This document shows positions 31,799-40,640 of a stretch of DNA of 64,000 bases, in pieces. Made by a program: the position numbers and the translations under genes. The stretch comes from Croceibacterium_A sp044506885. Its GTDB lineage: Bacteria > Pseudomonadota > Alphaproteobacteria > Sphingomonadales > Sphingomonadaceae. Below the pieces are notes generated by a model. That model was given only the letters and a program-made list of their open reading frames with translations. It did no database searches and was not told where the DNA came from. The stretch's first letter is position 1, and each line of letters begins with the position of its first letter. The DNA lies in contig JBIQKC010000002.1 in assembly GCA_044506885.1 (NCBI GenBank), positions 85,372-149,371 of the forward strand. Reading direction: 5' to 3'.

Positions 31799-32599
31799 CT
31801 AAGCTTCCAGCGCCGCCAGCACTTCGTAGGCCAGCACCGCGCCCGCCACCGCCGCGTTCAGGCTGTCGGCGCGGCCCTTCATCGGCATCGTCACGCGCAG
31901 GTCGCAGGCCATCTCGTATTCCTCCGGTAGCCCGCGCGATTCGTTGCCGACCAGGATGAAGCACGGCGCGGCGTAGGGCGCTTCGCGATAGGGCATGGCC
32001 TTGCGCAGGCTCGCAGCGACGAGCTGACCCGCGCCCCCGCGCAGCCACGGCAGGAACTCGTCCCACCGCGCCAGCGCCAGCCGCTGGGTGAATATCGCGC
32101 CCATGCTCGCCCGCACCGCTTCGGCCGAGAACGGATCGGCGCAGTCGTCGATCAGGATCAGCCCGCCGGCCCCCACCGCGTCTCCCGTGCGCAGCATCGT
32201 GCCCAGGTTGCCCGGATCGCGCAGCGCCTGCGCCACCAGCCAGATCGGCGCGGCATGGCGGTCGAGCGCGGCGAGCGAAGTTTCGAATTCGGCGAACACG
32301 CCGGCCACCGCCTGCGGGTTGTCCTTGCCGGTGATCTTGCCGAGGATGGCGGCGCTGGTTTCGACCACCTCGCCCCCCGAAGCGATCACGTCGGCTTCGA
32401 GCGCGTCGAGCAGCGGATGCGGCTCGCGCTCGTCCGCCATCACCAGCATGTCCGGCACGTGGCCGCTCTCCCGCGCGTCGGTCAGCAGTCGCAGGCCCTC
32501 GGCCAGGAACTTGCCTTCGCGCTTGCGGTGCTTCTTGTCGCGCAGCGAGCGCAGGTGCTTGACCGTCGGGTTGGAAAAGCCGGTGATCGTGCGGCGCAT
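31799..32599 (-). CDS. TrmH/SpoU-family RNA 2'-O-methyltransferase
   Basis: A 266-residue SPOUT methyltransferase. The N-terminal substrate-binding domain starts SNPTVKHLRSLRDKKHRKREGKFLAEGLRLL, and the C-terminal trefoil-knot domain has the three SpoU motifs: AQALRDPGNLGTMLRT (motif 1, with Arg and Asn), CFILVGNESRGLP (motif 2) and VTMPMKGRADSLNAAVAGAVLAYE (motif 3). The likely target is a ribose in rRNA or tRNA; the precise position is not predictable. It is separated from the HPr gene by 70 bp. Confidence 0.9.
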   Translation of the reverse strand: MRRTITGFSNPTVKHLRSLRDKKHRKREGKFLAEGLRLLTDARESGHVPDMLVMADEREPHPLLDALEADVIASGGEVVETSAAILGKITGKDNPQAVAGVFAEFETSLAALDRHAAPIWLVAQALRDPGNLGTMLRTGDAVGAGGLILIDDCADPFSAEAVRASMGAIFTQRLALARWDEFLPWLRGGAGQLVAASLRKAMPYREAPYAAPCFILVGNESRGLPEEYEMACDLRVTMPMKGRADSLNAAVAGAVLAYEVLAALEA

Positions 32600-32671
32600 G
32601 GTTGGCCCTGTTTGCTGAATGGCCTGTCTGCTCTCTCCCCGATGGGGAGGGCTATCTCAATCCCCGCCGAA

Positions 32672-32947
32672 TCAATCCTCGCCGAAGCCGCTTTCGACCA
32701 GCGCCGCCAGTTCGTCCAGCCGCGCTTCGGCATCTTCGCCGCTGACGACGATGCGGATGGTGTCGCCCTTCGCCGCGCCCAGCATCATCAATCCGAGGAT
32801 CGATCCGCCCGCCGCCTCGTGTCCGTCCTTGGCCACGCTCACCCGGCAGGTGCCCATCTCCGCCACCGCGCCGACGAAGCGGGCGCTGGCGCGGGCATGC
32901 AACCCGCGTTTGTTTATGATTGTGACTTCGCGTTGCGCCTCTCCCAA
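32672..32947 (-). CDS. HPr-family phosphocarrier protein (NPr-like)
   Basis: Small phosphocarrier of the alphaproteobacterial regulatory PTS, about 91 residues. The active His is in INKRGLHARASARF, and the regulatory Ser region reads AAGGSILGLMMLGAAKG. The start is placed at TTG 32947, which has GGGGGAG about seven bases upstream; a GTG at 32971 overlaps the EIIA stop and would add eight residues but has its GGAGG only one base away. It is the last gene of the chvI-chvG-hprK-rapZ-EIIA-HPr series. Confidence 0.88.
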   Translation of the reverse strand: MGEAQREVTIINKRGLHARASARFVGAVAEMGTCRVSVAKDGHEAAGGSILGLMMLGAAKGDTIRIVVSGEDAEARLDELAALVESGFGED

Positions 32948-32967
32948 AGCGGTCTCTCCCCCTGCCG

Positions 32968-33372
32968 TCACGCCTCCTGTCCCAGGAACTCGGACGCGAT
33001 CGTTATGTAGTTGCGGCCCGCATCGCGCGCGGCGATGGCGGATGCGGTCAGATCCATGCTCTTGCGCGCGCCGGCCAGGCGGATCAGCATCGGCAGGTTG
33101 ATGCCGGCGATCACTTCGGTCTTGCCCTTCTTCAGCAGCGAGATCGCCAGGTTGGACGGCGTGCCGCCGAACAGGTCGGTCAGGATCACCGCGCCGCTGC
33201 CCGAATCGACCTGCTTGATCGCGCGGGCGATTTCCTTGCGCCGCGCCTCCATGTCGTCGTGCGGGCCGATGCATACGGTGGCGATGGCTTCCTGCGCGCC
33301 CACCACATGCTCCATTGCATGGACGAATTCCTCGGCCAACCGGCCGTGGGTAACCAGGATCATGCCGATCAT
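32968..33372 (-). CDS. PTS EIIA component, mannose-family (EIIA-Man-like)
   Basis: A 134-residue PTS IIA domain. The phospho-accepting His is in MILVTHGRLAEEFVHAMEHVVG, and the DLFGGTPSNLAISLL block near residue 65 is diagnostic of the mannose/fructose IIA fold. Without EIIB/EIIC genes nearby, it likely acts as a regulatory end-point of the PTS chain together with HPr, HprK and ChvGI, as known in alphaproteobacteria. Start ATG 33372 (MIGMILVTHG); the stop overlaps a possible GTG start of HPr. Confidence 0.9.
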   Translation of the reverse strand: MIGMILVTHGRLAEEFVHAMEHVVGAQEAIATVCIGPHDDMEARRKEIARAIKQVDSGSGAVILTDLFGGTPSNLAISLLKKGKTEVIAGINLPMLIRLAGARKSMDLTASAIAARDAGRNYITIASEFLGQEA

Positions 33373-33439
33373 GCTGAGGAACGACTCATGATTGTGGGGC
33401 GGGAAAGGCGGGGGCGCATAAAGGCGGTTGGCGGGCAAG

Positions 33440-34348
33440 TCACGATTGATGCCGCCCTTCTATCAGTTCGGCGGTTCGCGAACCCAGGTTGCGGTGCAGC
33501 ACAGTGGGCGAAAAGCCCCCTTCGCGCAAGGCCCCGGCCATCCTCTCAGCCGTGAAGACCGAACGGTGCCGGCCGCCGGTGCAGCCGAAGGCGATGTTGA
33601 CGTACGTCTTTCCCTGCGCGGCATAGCGCGGAAGCAATTCCAGCAGCAGGTCGCGAATCCGGACGAAGGCCGAAGCGAACGCCGGATCGCGTTCGATATG
33701 CGCGCCGACCCCCTCGTCCATCCCCGTCAGCGGGCGCAATTCCGGGTCCCAGTGCGGGTTGTCGAGAAACCGCATGTCGAACACCAGGTCCGCCACCGGC
33801 GGCATCCCGCGCGCGAAGCCGAAGCTGGTGACGGTCACGGTCATCTGGCGCGGCGCATCGGCGGCGAACAGCTCGCGGATGCGCTGTTGCAGGTCGTTCG
33901 ATGAAAGGTGGGTGGTGTCGATCAGCACGTCCGCCCAGCGGCGCAGCGGCGAAAGCAGCTCGCGCTCCGCCGCGATGCCGGTCGCGACCGGCATGTCGCG
34001 CGCCAGCGCATGCCGCCTGCGGGTTTCGTTGAAGCGGCGTTCGAGTTCGTGCCCGGCGCAATCGAGGAACACGGTCGTGAGCAGCAGGTCGTCGCGATCC
34101 TGCAACTTGCGCATCCGTTCGATCAGATCGTTGGGCACGAAGCCTCGGGTGCGGCAGTCGAAGCCGATGGCCAGCGAATGGTCGCCGTGATCTTCGCCCA
34201 GCAGGCGGCCGAGCAGGCGGACGGGGAAGTTGTCGATCGCTTCCCAGCCGAGATCTTCCAGCTCGCGCAAAGCCGTGCTCTTGCCGGCGCCGAGCATGCC
34301 GGTCACCAGCACGATGCGCTGCCGTCCTCGTTCAGACTCGTCAGCCAT
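33440..34348 (-). CDS. rapZ: RNase adapter protein RapZ
   Basis: P-loop protein of 302 residues that in E. coli delivers GlmZ sRNA to RNase E. Walker A GMLGAGKSTALRELED near residue 17, EAIDNFPVRLL, the conserved FDCRTRGF, TSFGFARGMPPVADLVFDMRFLDNPHW, and the C-terminal IAFGCTGGRHRSVFTAERMA (putative small-molecule site) are all present. It is located between hprK and the EIIA gene, the usual association with PTS genes. Confidence 0.94.
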   Translation of the reverse strand: MADESERGRQRIVLVTGMLGAGKSTALRELEDLGWEAIDNFPVRLLGRLLGEDHGDHSLAIGFDCRTRGFVPNDLIERMRKLQDRDDLLLTTVFLDCAGHELERRFNETRRRHALARDMPVATGIAAERELLSPLRRWADVLIDTTHLSSNDLQQRIRELFAADAPRQMTVTVTSFGFARGMPPVADLVFDMRFLDNPHWDPELRPLTGMDEGVGAHIERDPAFASAFVRIRDLLLELLPRYAAQGKTYVNIAFGCTGGRHRSVFTAERMAGALREGGFSPTVLHRNLGSRTAELIEGRHQS

Positions 34349-34393
34349 CGGCCCGATGTGCCCCCGCCGGATCGAAAAGGGAAGGGGGCGCGC

Positions 34394-34813
34394 TCACTCC
34401 GTCCCGTGGCGGGCCAGCGCCCACTCGGCGCGCAGCGCCAGCACCGGGCTGCCCGGCCACAACCGCACCAGCGGCACGGCGATTCCGGCAAGCGTCACGC
34501 GTTCGGCCTGTTCGATGTGGCGCGGCGCGGCGGGATCGAATCGCAGCGCCAGCGCCACCGGGGCGGGCGTCGCCGGAAGCGACACCAGCCCCACGTTGCG
34601 CACTTCCAGCAACCCCGCGATATTCGGCGGCGGCAGCGCCCACACGCGCTCGCCGCGCCGTTCCAGCAGCACCCCGTCATCGCCCACCAGCGTTGCGCCA
34701 CGGTCGATCAGGGCCAGCGCCAGGCTCGATTTGCCGCTGCCCGGCTCGCCTTCGATCAGCACCCCGCGGCTTCCGACAGCGACGCAGCTCGCCTGATAGG
34801 GGATCGTGGTCAC
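34394..34813 (-). CDS. hprK: HPr kinase/phosphorylase, short form
   Basis: A 139-residue protein corresponding only to the C-terminal kinase domain of HprK. Walker A is GEPGSGKSSLALALIDRG, and GDDGVLLER follows as the next catalytic-site element; GLVSLPATPAPVALAL and the C-terminal region continue the fold. The N-terminal domain and the longer C terminus of Firmicute enzymes are absent, as is normal in alphaproteobacteria. It phosphorylates a Ser of HPr. The start overlaps the chvG stop by 4 bp, linking it to the ChvGI system. Confidence 0.88.
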   Translation of the reverse strand: MTTIPYQASCVAVGSRGVLIEGEPGSGKSSLALALIDRGATLVGDDGVLLERRGERVWALPPPNIAGLLEVRNVGLVSLPATPAPVALALRFDPAAPRHIEQAERVTLAGIAVPLVRLWPGSPVLALRAEWALARHGTE

Positions 34814-36354
34814 GCCGCCGGCAGCTCCAGCACCAGGCAGGCCCCCGGCGCGCCGTCGGGACGGTCGGCTACGATCAGCGATCCGTCGTGCGCCTTGGCG
34901 ATCGTGCGCGCAATGGCGAGGCCGAGCCCGCTGTGATCGCCGAACCCTTCGGCTTCCGGCCGCACCGAATGGAACCGCCGGAACACCGCCTCGCGCTGTT
35001 CTTCGGGAATCCCCGGCCCCTCGTCGCAGATGCTCAGTTGCACCCTGTCGTCCTCCGTCCGCACGGTCGCGGCGATCGCGCCGTCGGCGGGGGAGAACGA
35101 TACCGCGTTGTCGAGCAGGTTCTCGATCACCCGCTCGATCCGGAGCGGCACGCCCATGACCATGGCGGACCGGCCCTGCCGCTCAATGGCGATGCGCCGT
35201 CCGGCGTTGAGCCCGCGCTCCTCGCGCGCCTGCGCCACATTGGTCAGCAGCGCCGCCAGGTCGATCGGCTCGAACGTCGCCCGGCTTAGTTCGGCGTCGA
35301 TCCGGCTGGCCTCGGCGATCTCGGTCACCAGCCGGTCGATACGGCGGACATCGTGGGCGGCGACGTCGATAAGCTGCCGCCGCAGCCCTTCGTCCTCGAC
35401 CTTCTGCAACGATTCGATCGCGCTGCGCAGGCTGGCGAAGGGGTTCTTGATCTCGTGCGCGACATCGGCGCCGAACGCCTCGACCGCGTCGATCTGCTGG
35501 CGCAGCGCGGCGGTCATGTCGGAAACGGCCTGCCCCAGCACGCCGATCTCGTCGCGGCGCTCCTGCATGCGCGGCACTTCGACTTCGCGCTCGCGCCCCA
35601 GTCGCACCCGCACCGCCGCGCGCCCCAGCCGGCGCAGCGGATCGATGATCGTCCGCGCCAGATAGAGCGACAGCACGATGGATACGCCCAGCGCCAGCGC
35701 GATGATGCCCAGCAGCGATGTGCGCGCCTCGCGCACCGCCTCGGTGATGTCGACCGCGTTGCGCGTCGTCAGCAGCGTCGCGCCTTTCAGCCCCACCGGC
35801 GCGGCGGCGGTGATGACCGGGGTCAGGTCGGGCGCCTTGCGCAGCTCGATCTGGGTGCGCCCCTGCTCGCGGGCGCGGATCAGCTCCGGCCAGGCGTTGG
35901 CGTCGGCGTCGTCGTGCTCGACATAGTCGGGGGCGGCCGGCGCGCCGACCAGGAAATCTACCGTCCGGTCCATCCCCCGCGCCAGATCCTGCCGCCACGG
36001 CGCCGCCACCGGATCGCCGAATTCGAACGAGGGCTCGGCCAGGGCGAAGCTGTCGGCCCACAGGTTGCCTTCGGTATCGTACATCCTCAGGCGCATTCGC
36101 TGTTCCTTGCCGATCTGGATCAGCAGCGCTTCCTGCCGCGCGCGGCTCGCCCCGGCGAGCGCTTCGGCGGTGATCTGCGCCTCGATGCGGGCCAGGTTGT
36201 ACCGTTCCGAAAGGAGCTGCCGGCGATAGGAATCGAGGAACAGCAGCGCGCCCGCCAGCAGCATCAGCGGAATCAGGTTCACAGCCAGGATACGGCCGGT
36301 CAGCGAGACCGAGGGCCGCAGCGCCAGCGGTCCCCGGCGCGCCTTACCGGCCAT
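34810..36354 (-). CDS. chvG: sensor histidine kinase ChvG-type
   Basis: A 514-residue inner-membrane kinase. One membrane helix at residues about 20-42, a periplasmic stimulus-sensing domain (about 45-215), a second helix (about 215-235), HAMP (RTIIDPLRRLGRAAVRVRLG), then the phospho-acceptor His in AFGADVAHEIKNPFASL, N box ERVIENLLDNAVSF, G1 DEGPGIPEE, F box and G2 GLGLAIARTI. ChvG responds to envelope or acid stress in Rhizobiales. It is 5 bp downstream of chvI and 4 bp overlapping hprK. Confidence 0.93.
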   Translation of the reverse strand: MAGKARRGPLALRPSVSLTGRILAVNLIPLMLLAGALLFLDSYRRQLLSERYNLARIEAQITAEALAGASRARQEALLIQIGKEQRMRLRMYDTEGNLWADSFALAEPSFEFGDPVAAPWRQDLARGMDRTVDFLVGAPAAPDYVEHDDADANAWPELIRAREQGRTQIELRKAPDLTPVITAAAPVGLKGATLLTTRNAVDITEAVREARTSLLGIIALALGVSIVLSLYLARTIIDPLRRLGRAAVRVRLGREREVEVPRMQERRDEIGVLGQAVSDMTAALRQQIDAVEAFGADVAHEIKNPFASLRSAIESLQKVEDEGLRRQLIDVAAHDVRRIDRLVTEIAEASRIDAELSRATFEPIDLAALLTNVAQAREERGLNAGRRIAIERQGRSAMVMGVPLRIERVIENLLDNAVSFSPADGAIAATVRTEDDRVQLSICDEGPGIPEEQREAVFRRFHSVRPEAEGFGDHSGLGLAIARTIAKAHDGSLIVADRPDGAPGACLVLELPAA

Positions 36355-36359
36355 TGCGA

Positions 36360-37121
36360 TCAGCCATCGGAGAAGCTGTAGCCTGCGCCGTAGAGCGTCT
36401 CGATTCCGCCGAATTGCGGATCGACGGCGCGGAACTTGCGGCGCAACCGCTTGATGTGGCTGTCCACCGTGCGGTCGTCGACGAACACGTCGTCGGGATA
36501 GGCGGCGTCCATCAGCTGGTTGCGGCTCTTGATCACGCCGGGCCGCTGGGCGAGCGCTTCGAGGATCAGGAACTCGGTCACCGTCAGCGCGACCTGGAGC
36601 CCGTCCCAGGTCACGCGGTGGCGCGCCGGGTCCATCGTCAGCCGCCCGCGCCGGATCACGGGCCCTTCGCCGCCGGCCTGGTCGTTGCTCTCGTCGGGCG
36701 CGTGGGGCGATCCGGTGCGGCGCAGGATCGCGCGGATCCGGGCCAGCAGCAGCCGCTGGCTGAACGGCTTGGCGATATAGTCGTCGGCGCCCATCGCCAG
36801 CCCGGCTTCCTCGTCCTCCTCGTGGTCCTTGCTGGTCAGGAAGATCACCGGCATGTCGGAATGCGCGCGCAGCCGGCGCAGCAGCTCCATCCCGTCCATC
36901 CGCGGCATCTTGATGTCGAACACCGCCAGATCGGGCGGGTTCTCGACCAGCGCCTTCAGCGCCGCCTCGCCGTCGGAATAGACGCGCGTCGCATAGCCTT
37001 CGGCCTGCAACGCGATCGACAGCGTGGTCAGGATGTTGCGGTCGTCGTCGACCAGCGCGATGCTGCGCTGGTGCTCGCCGGGCGCGGGGGTGGGAGGCGC
37101 GGGGGGCGCGGCCTCCGTCAT
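36360..37121 (-). CDS. chvI: response regulator ChvI-type (OmpR family)
   Basis: A 253-residue DNA-binding response regulator. The receiver has IALVDDDRN, the phospho-Asp in DLAVFDIKMPRMDG, VIFLTSKD and DDYIAKPF; the C-terminal OmpR winged helix includes LTVTEFLILEALAQRPGV, DRTVDSHIKRLRRKF and GAGYSF. Start ATG 37121. An N-terminal proline-rich leader (MTEAAPPAPPTPAPGEHQ) is longer than in other ChvI. It is divergent from pckA with 193 bp between, a known alphaproteobacterial arrangement that suggests ChvI control of pckA. Confidence 0.93.
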   Translation of the reverse strand: MTEAAPPAPPTPAPGEHQRSIALVDDDRNILTTLSIALQAEGYATRVYSDGEAALKALVENPPDLAVFDIKMPRMDGMELLRRLRAHSDMPVIFLTSKDHEEDEEAGLAMGADDYIAKPFSQRLLLARIRAILRRTGSPHAPDESNDQAGGEGPVIRRGRLTMDPARHRVTWDGLQVALTVTEFLILEALAQRPGVIKSRNQLMDAAYPDDVFVDDRTVDSHIKRLRRKFRAVDPQFGGIETLYGAGYSFSDG

Positions 37122-37314
37122 CGTCCGCTCGTGATGTCGTAGAGGGTCATCGCGCCGCCCTACCGCGTATGCCAAATCGAGACAATTCCGGCGGCGGACT
37201 GGCCGGCGTTTCATCCTTGTGAAATTGACGGCGCGCGGTCGCGCGACTATGCGCTCGCGCATGTCATGTCGCCGTCCAAGGCGGAATACCATCGCACTTT
37301 CCGGGAGTTGATCT

Positions 37315-38907
37315 GTGACCGCTTCGCTATCCGTGCCCCTGTCCGCCCAAGGCATCCAGAGCGGTGCGGAACTGTTCGCCAATCTCGGAACGTCCGCGCT
37401 CGTCGAACATGCCGTCGCCAATGGAGAAGGCAAGCTGGCCAGGCACGGCGCGCTGGTGGTCGAAACCGGCGCGCACACCGGCCGCAGCGCCAAGGACAAG
37501 TTCATCGTCCGCGATGCGGAGACCGAAAGCACCGTCCACTGGGGCAAGGTCAACGTGCCGATGACGCCGGAACACTTCGCCGCGCTCAAAGCCGATTTCC
37601 TCGAAGCGCTGGGCGGCAAGGACAAGCTCTACGTTGCCGACCTGTTCGGCGGATCGCAGCCGGAATACCGCGTCAACGTGCGCGTCATCAACGAACTGGC
37701 GTGGCACAACCTGTTCATCCGCACGCTGCTGGTGCGGCCCACCGCGCAGGAACTGGAAGGTTTCGCGCCCGAATACACGATCATCGATCTGCCCAGCTTC
37801 CGCGCCGATCCCGAACGGCACGGCTGCCGCAGCGAGACGGTGGTCGCGGTCAACTTCACCGAAAAGCTGATCCTGATCGGCGGCACCGCCTATGCCGGCG
37901 AGATGAAGAAGAGCGTGTTCGGCATTCTCAACTACCTGCTTCCGCCGCAGGGCGTGATGCCGATGCACTGTTCGGCCAACATCGGGCCGGACGGCAAGAC
38001 GGCGGTGTTCTTCGGCCTGTCCGGCACCGGCAAGACCACGCTCAGCGCCGACGCCAGCCGCACGCTGATCGGCGATGACGAGCACGGCTGGTCCGATACC
38101 GCCGTGTTCAACTTCGAAGGCGGCTGTTACGCCAAGATGATCCGCCTTTCGGCAGAGGCGGAGCCGGAAATCTTCGCCACCACGCGCATGTTCGGCTCCG
38201 TGCTCGAAAACGTGGTGATGGACCCGGAAACGCGCGAGCTGGACTTCGACGACGCCACTCTGGCCGAAAACAGCCGCGGCGCCTATCCGATCGAATTCAT
38301 CCCCAACAGCAGCGAAAAGAACCTCGGCCCGGTCCCCGCCAACGTGGTCATGCTCACCGCCGATGCGTTCGGCGTGCTGCCTCCGATCGCGCGGCTCACG
38401 CCCGATCAGGCGATGTACCACTTCCTGTCCGGCTACACCGCCAAAGTCGCCGGCACGGAAATCGGCGTGACCGAGCCCGAAGCGACCTTCTCCACCTGCT
38501 TTGGCGCTCCGTTCATGCCGCGCCATCCCAGCGTTTACGGCAATCTGCTGAAAGAGCGCATCGCCAAAGGCGGCGTGCAGTGCTGGCTGCTCAACACCGG
38601 CTGGACCGGCGGCAAGTATGGCGCCGGCATCCGCATGCCGATCAAGGCCACCCGCGCGCTGCTCAACGCGGCGCTCGACGGTTCGCTGAACAACGCGGAA
38701 TTCCGCAAGGATCCGAACTTCGGTTTCGACGTGCCGGTGGCAGTCGAAGGCGTTGACAGCGCCATCCTCGATCCGCGCTCGACCTGGGCGGACAAGGACG
38801 AATACGACGCCGCGGCGGCCAAACTGGTCCAGCTTTTCGTGGACAACTTCGCCGCGTTCGAGGCTCACGTGGACGAAAGCGTGCGCCAGGCGGCCCCGGC
38901 GGCCTGA
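37315..38907 (+). CDS. pckA: phosphoenolpyruvate carboxykinase (ATP)
   Basis: Gluconeogenic enzyme converting oxaloacetate to PEP with ATP; 530 residues, normal length. It starts at GTG 37315 with GGGAG seven bases upstream. Motifs: RSAKDKFIVRD, the kinase-1a P-loop FFGLSGTGKTTLSAD, DDEHGWSDTAVFNFEGGCYAK (metal site), and the adenine-binding region GTEIGVTEPEATFSTCFGAPFMPRHP. It stands alone downstream of chvI with its own promoter region; the nearby ChvGI-PTS block is a plausible carbon-status regulator. Confidence 0.97.
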   Translation: MTASLSVPLSAQGIQSGAELFANLGTSALVEHAVANGEGKLARHGALVVETGAHTGRSAKDKFIVRDAETESTVHWGKVNVPMTPEHFAALKADFLEALGGKDKLYVADLFGGSQPEYRVNVRVINELAWHNLFIRTLLVRPTAQELEGFAPEYTIIDLPSFRADPERHGCRSETVVAVNFTEKLILIGGTAYAGEMKKSVFGILNYLLPPQGVMPMHCSANIGPDGKTAVFFGLSGTGKTTLSADASRTLIGDDEHGWSDTAVFNFEGGCYAKMIRLSAEAEPEIFATTRMFGSVLENVVMDPETRELDFDDATLAENSRGAYPIEFIPNSSEKNLGPVPANVVMLTADAFGVLPPIARLTPDQAMYHFLSGYTAKVAGTEIGVTEPEATFSTCFGAPFMPRHPSVYGNLLKERIAKGGVQCWLLNTGWTGGKYGAGIRMPIKATRALLNAALDGSLNNAEFRKDPNFGFDVPVAVEGVDSAILDPRSTWADKDEYDAAAAKLVQLFVDNFAAFEAHVDESVRQAAPAA

Positions 38908-39051
38908 CAACAATCTCCTCTCCCGCTTGCGGGAGGGGGCGGGGGGAGGGCCTGTTCGCTCCCCCCGACCGGTCTCTCCGCAAATCCCGCTTGCGCGCCC
39001 GCGCATAACGCGCATCATGCCGGTGGACGGGCGAACGAAGGACTCGCGGGC

Positions 39052-39417
39052 ATGAGCAGCATTTTCGACACTATCCTGAGCGGTATCGGCGGCGCGCCGG
39101 ACGATGTGGCGAACCTCGCGGCAAAGGTCGGCATCGACCCGGCGATGGCGGAAAAGGCCATCGCGGCCCTGGGTGCGGCGCACCAGCAGCAGGGCGATAC
39201 GGTGGCGGGCGCGGCGGCCCGGACGGGCCTTCCCGCCGGCACCCTGAGCCAGATCGTCGAGCACATCGGCGGCGAAGGCTCGCTGATGGAATTCGCCAAC
39301 TCGCTCCAGAACAACCCCTATGCCGCCGGCATCCTCGGCTCACTCGATCGCGACGGCGACGGCAGCGTGATCGACGACATCGGCGACATGGCGAAGGGCC
39401 TGTTCGGAAAGAAGTAG
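39052..39417 (+). CDS. DUF937-like protein with C-terminal EF-hand-like loop
   Basis: A 121-residue helical protein starting MSSIFDTILSGIGG, with a repeated helix-Gly pattern (AAARTGLPAGTLSQIVEHIGG) resembling DUF937/YidB-like domains. Near the C terminus is a calcium-loop-like DRDGDGSVIDDIGDMAKGLFG. No signal peptide. The function is unknown. The 144-bp gap from pckA contains half of a family III repeat. Convergent with a small leftward gene. Confidence 0.65.
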   Translation: MSSIFDTILSGIGGAPDDVANLAAKVGIDPAMAEKAIAALGAAHQQQGDTVAGAAARTGLPAGTLSQIVEHIGGEGSLMEFANSLQNNPYAAGILGSLDRDGDGSVIDDIGDMAKGLFGKK

Positions 39418-39430
39418 GGGCGGCGGCCGC

Positions 39431-39664
39431 TCAAGGTGTTGCGGAAGCGACGATCTCCAGCGAAGCCTTGCTGGCGACCACCAGATACCAATCCGCTTCT
39501 TCGCCGGACTCCCAGATGGTGGGAGAGTCGTCTCCTTTGGTGAGGCGGATGGCGTCGGTCGGCCCGGCCACCGCTACGTGGTAGCCGCGCTCCTTCCAAT
39601 AACCGGCGGATGCTGCCGCTTCTTCGATGCTCGAGAAAGCGTAGACTCGGGTCAAGTCGCTCAT
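39431..39664 (-). CDS. small hypothetical protein
   Basis: A 77-residue cytoplasmic protein, MSDLTRVYAFSSIEEAAASAGYWKERGYHV ... EEADWYLVVASKASLEIVASATP, with an alternating alpha/beta look like a small ferredoxin-like domain. ATG 39664 follows a good AGGAGA site. It lies 31 bp downstream of a lipoprotein gene and probably shares its transcript. No family recognised. Confidence 0.58.
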   Translation of the reverse strand: MSDLTRVYAFSSIEEAAASAGYWKERGYHVAVAGPTDAIRLTKGDDSPTIWESGEEADWYLVVASKASLEIVASATP

Positions 39665-39695
39665 AATCGTTCTCCTGCCCGGACGGTGGAGCCTG

Positions 39696-40640
39696 TCAGG
39701 GTGTGGCCCACGCGGCCAAGGCCGCCGTGACTTTGTCGGCCATCCCTGAAAGGTTGTGGTCCGCATAAACGTCCCTTTTGTCGACGAAATCGGCGCACGC
39801 CGCCGGAGTCAGCGGCTGGCATGAGGTGACTGCGTTCGTCGTGATGCCAAGCGTCTGCTCGAACGCGGTCAGCCGGTTTTGGAGGTTCGCCGGCGAAGTG
39901 GCTCCGATCTTGGCTACGATCTGGTCTTCGAGCTTCGCATCCGCGACTGCTCCCGTCTGCGCGGCGGTAAAGGCGGGATTGCCCGTGATGAGCGCCGCTA
40001 TGCCTGCGTCGGAACCGGCTTCGGCGGATTTGCGCGCCGCTGCTCCGGTCGCGACCAGCGCCGCGCCGCCTTTCACCGCCAGGAGCTGGGCGGCGATCCC
40101 GGTTGCAAAGTACTGCGCCAGGCCGGCGTTCGCCCCGACTTCGGCGGCATCGACCTGCCCGCCGAAGTCGGCGCCGAAGCTGGCGAGCACCGAATAGCTG
40201 TCCTGCACGAAGACCTTTCCATCTTGCACGCGGTAGCCCACGAACGAACAGGGGTGGATGCCGGCCAGCTTGCCGTCACCGAGGTCGGCTCCGGCAATGA
40301 GCGTCTCGGTGATCGCGCCAGATTGCAGGTTCCTGCCTGTGGCGGCCGGTGCGTTCCGCGTTGCGTCGCCTGCGGGCGTACACGGGCTGAGCAGGCCGTC
40401 GCCGCCGAGCCGTTCGCCGGTGTTCGCGAGCAAGGGCATGATTACTGCCTCCTGCCGGTCATAGGCGAGCATGATTTCGGGTGCCTGACTGACGTTCTGG
40501 CCCACCTTGAAACCCACGGTGGTGTTCGTCCCGAAGATCATCGTGTTGCTATGCCGGGTCGCTTGGGCGCAACCGCCCAGCGAGAACGCCGCTATCGTCA
40601 TCGCCGTTGCGCCAAGCTTCCCGTGAAATCCGCGATACAT
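39696..40640 (-). CDS. putative lipoprotein, unknown function
   Basis: A 314-residue exported protein: MYRGFHGKLGATAMTIAAFSLGGCAQ is a signal peptide with a canonical lipobox LGGC near residue 24. The mature part has GTNTTVGFKVGQNVSQAPEIMLAYDRQEAVIMPLL, a beta-rich section (FVGYRVQDGKVFVQDSYSVLASFGADFGG) and then a long alanine-rich helical half. It overlaps the end of the preceding lipoprotein gene by 43 bp. No family recognised. Base usage looks like that of its neighbours. Confidence 0.65.
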   Translation of the reverse strand: MYRGFHGKLGATAMTIAAFSLGGCAQATRHSNTMIFGTNTTVGFKVGQNVSQAPEIMLAYDRQEAVIMPLLANTGERLGGDGLLSPCTPAGDATRNAPAATGRNLQSGAITETLIAGADLGDGKLAGIHPCSFVGYRVQDGKVFVQDSYSVLASFGADFGGQVDAAEVGANAGLAQYFATGIAAQLLAVKGGAALVATGAAARKSAEAGSDAGIAALITGNPAFTAAQTGAVADAKLEDQIVAKIGATSPANLQNRLTAFEQTLGITTNAVTSCQPLTPAACADFVDKRDVYADHNLSGMADKVTAALAAWATP